From Verrucomicrobiales bacterium (GTDB lineage Bacteria > Verrucomicrobiota > Verrucomicrobiia > Verrucomicrobiales > DEV007), in contig DUBC01000004.1 of NCBI GenBank assembly GCA_012960505.1, positions 1 through 46,219 of the forward strand: DNA of 46,219 bases, given 5' to 3'. A program made the translations under genes and the position numbers. The notes under the pieces are model-generated. The model did no database searches, was not told the origin of the DNA, and worked only from the letters and a program-made list of their open reading frames with translations. The first letter of the stretch is position 1, and the number at the start of each line of letters is the position of its first letter. Below, piece after piece: positions 37,737 through 44,514 of this stretch.

Positions 37737-37934
37737 ATGAACACGAGTGGATTTGGAGGCCAGGCTTTTCTTGGAAACGGCTCTGCAGGGTTCAAAGCCA
37801 CTCAACTTCCATTTCAATTTGCACCATGGATAGGCACTTTTAAACCGCTGCCAGATCTTTGAGGTTGCAATGATTACCTGATCGAAGAAGATCCCATCAA
37901 TTCTTTTGGTCAGACATTCTTTCGAATTAATTCT
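37737..37934 (+). pseudogene. possible remnant of a secreted-protein C-terminal module, interrupted by TGA
   Basis: This lies in the 310-bp gap between ggt and the giant gene. A plus-strand frame reads from ATG 37737 to a TGA at 37860-37862 and stays open in the same frame for another 44 codons. Around the stop the sequence reads PWIGTFKPLPDL, stop, GCNDYLIEEDP, then FGQTFFRIN. The order W ... LPDL ... DP ... FFRI resembles the end of the C-terminal modules of secreted proteins in this phylum. It may be a decayed gene end, or a chance frame. The rest of the gap holds no clear gene. Confidence 0.25.
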
Positions 37935-37962
37935 TCTCCGTCTTCATTTCAATCAAACAAGA

Positions 37963-40900
37963 CTACTCGTCCAACACTTTTTCGATACGTAAACTGAAAA
38001 ATTCTCGCGAATTCTCTGTGAAAGGAATTGCGCTACGGAACCGCATCGTCGCCGAACCGTTCCCGTTATTGCGCGTATCGATATATACAATGTCCTCCGA
38101 ACTAGAACTCCACTTTAGATCTCCGGAAGAGACACGGGGCGTAAAAAGAATATCCATCACACCAATGTGACGGCGATATTGAAAGACGAGGTAATCTTCG
38201 ATGACTCCATCGACTTCGATCGGCTCAATGGTAACTAAAGGCATAATGTTTTCTTCTGCGCTATTTGGATCAACGTCGATAGCATATTCTAACAGGTCAA
38301 CCAATCCATCAGTATCAGTATCGACAAGTAAATCTACTTCGGGTGCAAGGCTATGTTCGGCAAACCAATGCTCAACAGTGTAACTGTCAGCATTACCCGG
38401 ATCACCACCGATGTCGCGACTACTGCTCCAATTGCGGGGATCGTTAAGATCGAATGTAGTTTTGTTCGGGTATAGACGGATCAGGCTGTATCCGTCCCCG
38501 TCAGAACTCATTGGCCATGGTGCATCATCGCTATAGCTTATATCGGCGATAATTGAAGCATCAGCAGCTTTAAATATTAATTGTTCCCCGGCATTATTGA
38601 ACTTACCGCTGTATTCTCCAAGGATCGATCTTTCACCGGCAGCGTAACGGAACACGAAGGCAGCTCGGTTGGTAACAATAATAGCTCGCTGACCTGGACC
38701 GAGCACCGTATTGTTTGGAAATCTGAACTCAACCGCTTCTCTGAGACTTGCGTCGGTATAATCGACTGGTTTGGTGCTAATGTTAGTTACTTCGACGAAT
38801 TCGAACTCGTCCGAATTGATGAAGCCTGCGTTAATCTCGGCTTGGTTCGGGTCGGCAGGGTGGTAGTGAATTTCAGTAATGACGCTATTGGAGGCACTGG
38901 CAAGATCGGTCCCGCTAGTGTTAGTGATAATGATAGAATCACTGCCGACTGTGGTCCCGCGGAAGTTACGCGCTGTGAGCGTTATCGCGTTTGCACCTGG
39001 TGCCAAGTGGACATCAGTCTTCCAACTGTTCGCGTCGGTCCAGTTGAGCATCGCTGGTTGACCGTTAATCTCGATCGTGTGCACGTCAATCCACCCGTCA
39101 CCAGCCAAGTTCGAAACGGTATTAGCGATTGAAAAATTACCACCACCGTTGGTGGTAATGGCGAAAGGAATCGCTGCAGGGAGGCTCCTGAGAACAAAAT
39201 TTGCGCGGCCCTGCACGTATCCCCTGAGCCCGGTAAGACCGCTGCCAGTGAGCATGCTCAGATGGGAAGCCCACGGAGTTACGTATGTTGAATTAAACGT
39301 GGTTTCGGCGAGATCAAGAAGGTGTCCATTGAATAAACGACGATACTCAGGGATTGAGAAAAGCCTGGAAATATTGTTACCAGGCGTAACCGATGCACTG
39401 GTGCTGAGATTGAACGCTCGATCGAGATCCCATTGAAAGACCATAATTTTTTGGTCAGTTGGGCGCACATAGAAACGGAAATTGTGGGACCAGATGCGGC
39501 CATAGGTATCATCATTGCCGTTCAGCGAGAACATGGCAAAGCTGCGCATCCATTGATCGACATCGATAAGTTCATCAAGCGCCGTCTTCAATTCTACACC
39601 CCTCAGATTTCCTACCGTTTGATTTAGTGCGACAATCCGGGAATAATCGTCACGGCCACGAGCACTTCTGATCTGAAATCCCCAGCGATATGGTTCTTTG
39701 TCGTCGCCGCGGTCACGCAACTCATAAGTCCCACCATTATGGTTGTAGGGGTTGTTTATCTTGAGTCCCTCCGAACCACCAGTCGTGCCGTTTGGATTGT
39801 AGAGCAACTCGAGGTTAAACAGCGTGCCGTCACCCGAACCAGGAAATAGGCCGTTAAAGAAGCGCTTAGTGTGACGCGTCATTGCAAGTAGACCAGGACC
39901 TTGGTGACCGGGATTAGGATTAATAATGTAAGCAACATCGTCATAAAACGACGAGTAGGTTCCGCCGGCACGATTGGTTAGGTGTTTGGCCAGAATTTCT
40001 TTCAGGTTCGGGCTACGTTCGACTGAGATCGTTTTGTGCACGCCGCGAAATAAGCGGTCAGGTTGAAACTCCATATTGAACCCGTAGTGACCGCTTGAGT
40101 ATCGGCCGAAACCGCTAGCCTTAAGTCGCAGTCCGGTATCATAATAGACGGTCTGTTCGTCCTCAATCACGGTGACCGGGAAACGATCGTTGCTCATACG
40201 ATTAGTATTTCGGAACAAGAAACTGCGGTCATTGTCAGCCATAATGATACGGAAATTGTGCCGTAGGCCAGAGGAGTCGGCTAAGTTGTCCTGGACTTTG
40301 TAGAATGCGCCCGACTCGGAACCCTGTGGGGGATAAAATGATATGGCTCCGGCGTTGTCTTGACAGTGCAGGTAAAAACGCACAATACGTTTGGCTGACT
40401 GTCCGGGAACCGTGCCGCTGTAGATACCGGCGCCGCGCTCAGACATGACTCCCGATCGGAAGGCACCACCATTGACCGAATAAAATAATGTCACGTCGGC
40501 GACACCATCAGGATCATCAACTTTGGCGAACACTGAAACACTCTGGTCCTCTTCAGGAACAACCGGCGCGTGGCGCAAGCCGGTAACTGATGGACCAGAG
40601 TTGACGACTAACGTTGAGTTCGACGCGCCCGGCGTTCCCCAGACCTCAGGCACTTCGAGCAGGTTAGTGCGCTGCAGATAACTGAAATACAGGCGCGTAT
40701 TGACCTGATTGGACCCAGTAAGCCACTTGGCACGAAAGGTAATACGGTATGTTCGCCCAAGAACCACGCGCTCGTTGTTTGCGAAAGTAGTTTCGATTTT
40801 ATTATGTTTATCCTCGGTCGGACCGGTAGAGACAACGTGCAAACAGCGGTTCCCCGGTTCATCGGGGTCATCCACCACCACGGTCCGGCCGTGGCTGCCA

Positions 40901-43900
40901 TGTGTGCCAATGCATCGCCACTTATCAGGTTCGGAGCCCAAACCGTCACCCTCAAAATCACCGTTCTTAATAAACTCGATGTTCGTGCCACCCGGATCCT
41001 CGATCACACTGACATCGTCAAGTAAAAGTTCTCCTGCGTCGAGAAGACCGAGGAGGAATTCATGATAGACATTATTGCCCTGGCCATCGCTCTCAGCGAT
41101 ACCCTCGTAGCTATAGATCTTCCAATCACTCCTATTAGTCTCGTCACTCGGAGCCCACGATTCGGCGACGGTGTTATCGGATTCGGGATCACGAAGTTCG
41201 AGACTGGATCCTCCTCCGTCGGCCGCAGCGTGCCAGTGGCCGGAATCGTAGTAGACGACCTCATCGGCTGGATTACCGACCGGATCTTTGAGGACAATCA
41301 GATCGCCACCATTTCCAAGCCGGTTGGAATAATTGCCGATAATTTTTGCCGTAGGGTGTTTCCCTGCAAGTGCAGCTGCGTCCTTGGCAATGACCAGATA
41401 CTCTCTTTCTCCTATCATGGTTCCGTCAGGAAAATTAAAATTGATCCCTCCATCGAGTTTCCAGTTAGTGAGATTGACGGGCATTGGACCGCGGTTGAAC
41501 AATTCGACCCATTCCTCGTCGCGCAATGCATACGGTATCGGTGGATTGCCCGGCGGGGTGAACGTGCCCACGATGAACCGTGCCCCGAACACGATATCGC
41601 TGCTGCCTGAAGAAGATTGATGCACCTCGACCGAGATTCGATTACTGCCGGAAACAACGTTCGGATTCACGAGAACAAAGCTGTTAACGGTCGCGTTAGT
41701 GACACCTGGGCTAGCGAGCGTCGTGGGCGTAACTGTGCCGCCGGGCATGTTAAATCGCTCGATCTCAACACCGTTAAGATAAAATACCGCACCGTCGTCA
41801 ACGTAATGTTGAACGATAAGTTCGTCTACAGCTCCGCCGACGTAGTTGAACTCCGTCTCGAAGTAGTAGGTCAACGTTGGCGGGGCCAGATCAATATCAG
41901 TCCGTATAGGTTCGTTCAACGCCGAAGTCTCCTGTGCTATCAGGCCCGGACCACTTGGCCAATCCGGGTGGGAAACGTCTTCCCATCCAGCCGGAAGTCC
42001 CGACTCTCCAGCGTCTTCCTCGAAGCGCCAACTCGCATCAAAGTCAAGCACGGTCACATTCACCAAGGTCGGTGGGGTTCCGGGAGATTCGCGTTGCGGA
42101 TAGGCGTGGTAAAAGATCTCGTTGATAATAATGTCGTCGTTGAAACTGAAGCTGTTCTCGGAACCGAGTGTCATTGTGTCCGGACGTAACCAACGGCCTG
42201 TCCCTTCCGGTGAACGAGCCAAGGGTCGGTCGTCGACGCGCACAGCGTCGATAAGGGCAACTCTTCCAACCGAGTAGAGGAACAGCCGGCTGTTATCATC
42301 AGGATTATAACCGAACGTCACAGCATCGATGGTAATGTAGGCCCCAACGGCGAGGCTAGTGACCGGAAAAACATAGTCTTCCTGCACTGGATCAGATGAG
42401 CCAATAACCATCCCGCCAAGTGAAATAGGCGTGTTCCCAAAGTTGTAAAGTTCGACCTGGAAGTTAACTTCGGTGGTCCCGGTAAGTTCATTGAATGCGA
42501 TCGCGGGAACGGCAGATAATTCGTTTTTTTTGCCAGGCGATCCATTCTTCCGTTGGCTCGACTCCCAGTGAATGGGATGTGGTGTTCCGGTCCCGGGGTC
42601 GCGTTTATTGAGTGTTGATCCGGACCCGTCCGGCCCGACCGGCCAGGGATAAATGTCAGTGAAATTTATCTCGTCCATGATACGCCTGCCATCGAGTAAA
42701 CTCGAAACCTCTCCTTTAGAACCATCGCCACCGGACGAGTTACGAAACGCGCGATTGTGGGTAAAGAGCCTTAAATTCTCACCGGAATTTGACAGCGTGC
42801 CGGCGAAAGGTCCGAGAGCACCTGAGTAACCGGTCGCGGCTTGAAGGGCTTCCGGATCTTTGGCGATCACCAGATAGTCACGCCCGCCTAACACGGTCCC
42901 TTCGGGAAAATTATAGTCAATTCCACCGATGCGCCAGTTCGACAAATCGACATCGACTGCCATCTGGTTATACAACTCAACGTATTCGAGCGACGAGTCA
43001 TCATCGGCCGGGTGGTAGTGTATTTCGTTGAAGACAACAACACTATCGCGTGCGGTCACCGGAATGCTCGGGACGAAAAGCGGGTCCGGAGGCGGGTTTG
43101 GAGTAATGTTTCCGGGGTTAATGTCTGGGTCGGTCGGGTCAGTTCCCCTAGTTATCTCGATCTCGTCTGCGTATCCGTCACCGTCGGTGTCTTCGTTGAG
43201 AGGATTCGTGCCGACTGTGACTTCAAAGCCGTCGTCGAGGCCGTCGTCGTCGCTGTCCTGGTCCAGAGGATTTGTATTATGCACGTTGATCTCGTCACCA
43301 TCGCTGAGCTCATCCTCATCAGTATCAGCAAGCTTAGGATCGGTCCTCAATTCATACTCGTCTACATTTGTCAGCCCGTCATTATCGGGATCTCCGTCCG
43401 GGTCATCGACGTCATGCTTTTCCTCCCAGAAATCGGGAATTCCGTCATTGTCTGCGTCGAGACCAAACTGCACGCCTCCGGCCATGCCGTTGCCCAGGTC
43501 ATCGAGGACAAGGCCAATACCCTCATCACCAAGATCCGAGAGTGCTCCTGGATTTTCCGGATCAAGACCGGTCACGGGTGACCATGTGATTCCGGCAACT
43601 TCACCGGCATCGTCGTCATCGAAAAGAGTAAACAGTTCGGCCGCCTGGGCGGGAGAATAGTCGAGGTCACTCAAACGAAGGTTACGGATGGCGTTGACCT
43701 GATGAGCGGACAACTCACCCGAGAAGACGAAGATGTCATCGACGACTGCGTCGAGATCCTGGTTGTCGTATCGACCAATCTCAATTTCAAGCTCTCCTGG
43801 CGCGTTGCCTCCATCACTTCTGGAAATGCTGGCGGTGGTAGTGGTGTCGGCATCGGCATCGCCGACGTAGAGTATCGCGCGGTTCTCCGGCTTGCTAAAG

Positions 43901-44397
43901 GTGCCGACCACATACTCCCAACTTCCCGGGCTCGGAGCAATCCCTGAATTGGTATTACCACCACTTGCGATCGACCATTGGAGATTGTGTAAGCTGATGC
44001 CACGATCCCAGCCACCGTTGTCGATCGCCATGAATCCGGGAAACCCCACCGCTGTTTCAAGGTTCACCCAACCCCCAAAACTAACCTCTTCCAGCACGTT
44101 GGGGTTGGCGTCAATCGGGATATTGATCGTTCCGCCGGTATTTCCTCCACCATTGGCTGCCGGGTCATTGATGTCAGCGCCACGGCCACGGAATCCGTCC
44201 GTAAAAGATACCTGGTTCGTGTTCTGGGTCGGCACCGCGGCGTTGTCGTTGCCAGAAACATCATTATAGTCGCCCTCGAATGGATAGTAGCCAAGAAGGC
44301 TTTGACTTTTCAACGCAGGAGCAAAGACAAAAACCGCCACAACGATAAGAATATTACTAAGATCATGAAAATTTGATGAACGCATTTTTGGATTCAC
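37963..44397 (-). CDS. giant LamG / TSP3 / lamin-tail / CotH-kinase surface protein
   Basis: The 2144-residue protein starts at a GTG with AAGGAG four bases before it. Domains in order: signal peptide to about 32; LamG 33-246; thrombospondin type 3 calcium repeats about 312-430 (DADNDGIPD, DTDEDELSDGDE, DSDDDGLDDG); lamin-tail domains near 452-545 (FNEIHYHPADDDSSLEYVEL) and 633-735; and a third lamin-tail domain, 755-1060, with about 185 extra residues inside it. A carbohydrate-binding-like sandwich follows near 1140-1245 (FIKNGDFEGDG). A CotH kinase domain covers about 1378-1720 (VDQWMRSFAMFSLNGNDD, VFQWDLDRAFN). A fourth lamin-tail domain lies at 1840-1935, one TSP3-like repeat near 2027, and a C-terminal beta module to the end. 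CotH homologues phosphorylate proteins; here the target is unknown. GC content is clearly higher than in the genes before it. Confidence 0.85.
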   Translation of the reverse strand: MNPKMRSSNFHDLSNILIVVAVFVFAPALKSQSLLGYYPFEGDYNDVSGNDNAAVPTQNTNQVSFTDGFRGRGADINDPAANGGGNTGGTINIPIDANPNVLEEVSFGGWVNLETAVGFPGFMAIDNGGWDRGISLHNLQWSIASGGNTNSGIAPSPGSWEYVVGTFSKPENRAILYVGDADADTTTTASISRSDGGNAPGELEIEIGRYDNQDLDAVVDDIFVFSGELSAHQVNAIRNLRLSDLDYSPAQAAELFTLFDDDDAGEVAGITWSPVTGLDPENPGALSDLGDEGIGLVLDDLGNGMAGGVQFGLDADNDGIPDFWEEKHDVDDPDGDPDNDGLTNVDEYELRTDPKLADTDEDELSDGDEINVHNTNPLDQDSDDDGLDDGFEVTVGTNPLNEDTDGDGYADEIEITRGTDPTDPDINPGNITPNPPPDPLFVPSIPVTARDSVVVFNEIHYHPADDDSSLEYVELYNQMAVDVDLSNWRIGGIDYNFPEGTVLGGRDYLVIAKDPEALQAATGYSGALGPFAGTLSNSGENLRLFTHNRAFRNSSGGDGSKGEVSSLLDGRRIMDEINFTDIYPWPVGPDGSGSTLNKRDPGTGTPHPIHWESSQRKNGSPGKKNELSAVPAIAFNELTGTTEVNFQVELYNFGNTPISLGGMVIGSSDPVQEDYVFPVTSLAVGAYITIDAVTFGYNPDDNSRLFLYSVGRVALIDAVRVDDRPLARSPEGTGRWLRPDTMTLGSENSFSFNDDIIINEIFYHAYPQRESPGTPPTLVNVTVLDFDASWRFEEDAGESGLPAGWEDVSHPDWPSGPGLIAQETSALNEPIRTDIDLAPPTLTYYFETEFNYVGGAVDELIVQHYVDDGAVFYLNGVEIERFNMPGGTVTPTTLASPGVTNATVNSFVLVNPNVVSGSNRISVEVHQSSSGSSDIVFGARFIVGTFTPPGNPPIPYALRDEEWVELFNRGPMPVNLTNWKLDGGINFNFPDGTMIGEREYLVIAKDAAALAGKHPTAKIIGNYSNRLGNGGDLIVLKDPVGNPADEVVYYDSGHWHAAADGGGSSLELRDPESDNTVAESWAPSDETNRSDWKIYSYEGIAESDGQGNNVYHEFLLGLLDAGELLLDDVSVIEDPGGTNIEFIKNGDFEGDGLGSEPDKWRCIGTHGSHGRTVVVDDPDEPGNRCLHVVSTGPTEDKHNKIETTFANNERVVLGRTYRITFRAKWLTGSNQVNTRLYFSYLQRTNLLEVPEVWGTPGASNSTLVVNSGPSVTGLRHAPVVPEEDQSVSVFAKVDDPDGVADVTLFYSVNGGAFRSGVMSERGAGIYSGTVPGQSAKRIVRFYLHCQDNAGAISFYPPQGSESGAFYKVQDNLADSSGLRHNFRIIMADNDRSFLFRNTNRMSNDRFPVTVIEDEQTVYYDTGLRLKASGFGRYSSGHYGFNMEFQPDRLFRGVHKTISVERSPNLKEILAKHLTNRAGGTYSSFYDDVAYIINPNPGHQGPGLLAMTRHTKRFFNGLFPGSGDGTLFNLELLYNPNGTTGGSEGLKINNPYNHNGGTYELRDRGDDKEPYRWGFQIRSARGRDDYSRIVALNQTVGNLRGVELKTALDELIDVDQWMRSFAMFSLNGNDDTYGRIWSHNFRFYVRPTDQKIMVFQWDLDRAFNLSTSASVTPGNNISRLFSIPEYRRLFNGHLLDLAETTFNSTYVTPWASHLSMLTGSGLTGLRGYVQGRANFVLRSLPAAIPFAITTNGGGNFSIANTVSNLAGDGWIDVHTIEINGQPAMLNWTDANSWKTDVHLAPGANAITLTARNFRGTTVGSDSIIITNTSGTDLASASNSVITEIHYHPADPNQAEINAGFINSDEFEFVEVTNISTKPVDYTDASLREAVEFRFPNNTVLGPGQRAIIVTNRAAFVFRYAAGERSILGEYSGKFNNAGEQLIFKAADASIIADISYSDDAPWPMSSDGDGYSLIRLYPNKTTFDLNDPRNWSSSRDIGGDPGNADSYTVEHWFAEHSLAPEVDLLVDTDTDGLVDLLEYAIDVDPNSAEENIMPLVTIEPIEVDGVIEDYLVFQYRRHIGVMDILFTPRVSSGDLKWSSSSEDIVYIDTRNNGNGSATMRFRSAIPFTENSREFFSLRIEKVLDE
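43130..43470. repeat. duplicated TSP3-coding block, copy A
   Basis: This block aligns without gaps to 45602-45942 at a constant offset of 2472 bases. It includes an identical stretch around 43279-43313 (GCACGTTGATCTCGTCACC and beyond). It encodes thrombospondin type 3 calcium repeats with NVHNTNP and EYELRT in both proteins. Confidence 0.85.
43621..44297. repeat. duplicated LamG-coding block, copy A
   Basis: This block encodes the LamG domain of the giant protein and aligns gap-free with 44890-45566 at a constant offset of 1269 bases. Most protein residues are identical, for example GFRGRGADINDPAANGGG and GFPGFMAIDNGGWDRG in both copies. Confidence 0.9.
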
Positions 44398-44514
44398 TTT
44401 GCTCCTTTGAGGTCAGACGATCAAGCGGCAGTGTTCCGCTCGAGATCATCGGTCATTCTGCGGTCACAGAACCTCACCAGACTGTCAAATTAAGATCGTG
44501 GGCCATCCGGAAAA

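Noticed and set aside
38581..39132. Long plus-strand open frames opposite the giant gene (also 41062-41610, 41617-42189, 43012-43660)
   Set aside because: They are antisense shadows of the minus-strand gene with its higher GC and regular codon bias. None shows a recognisable domain, and the minus-strand reading has clear LamG, lamin-tail and CotH motifs.
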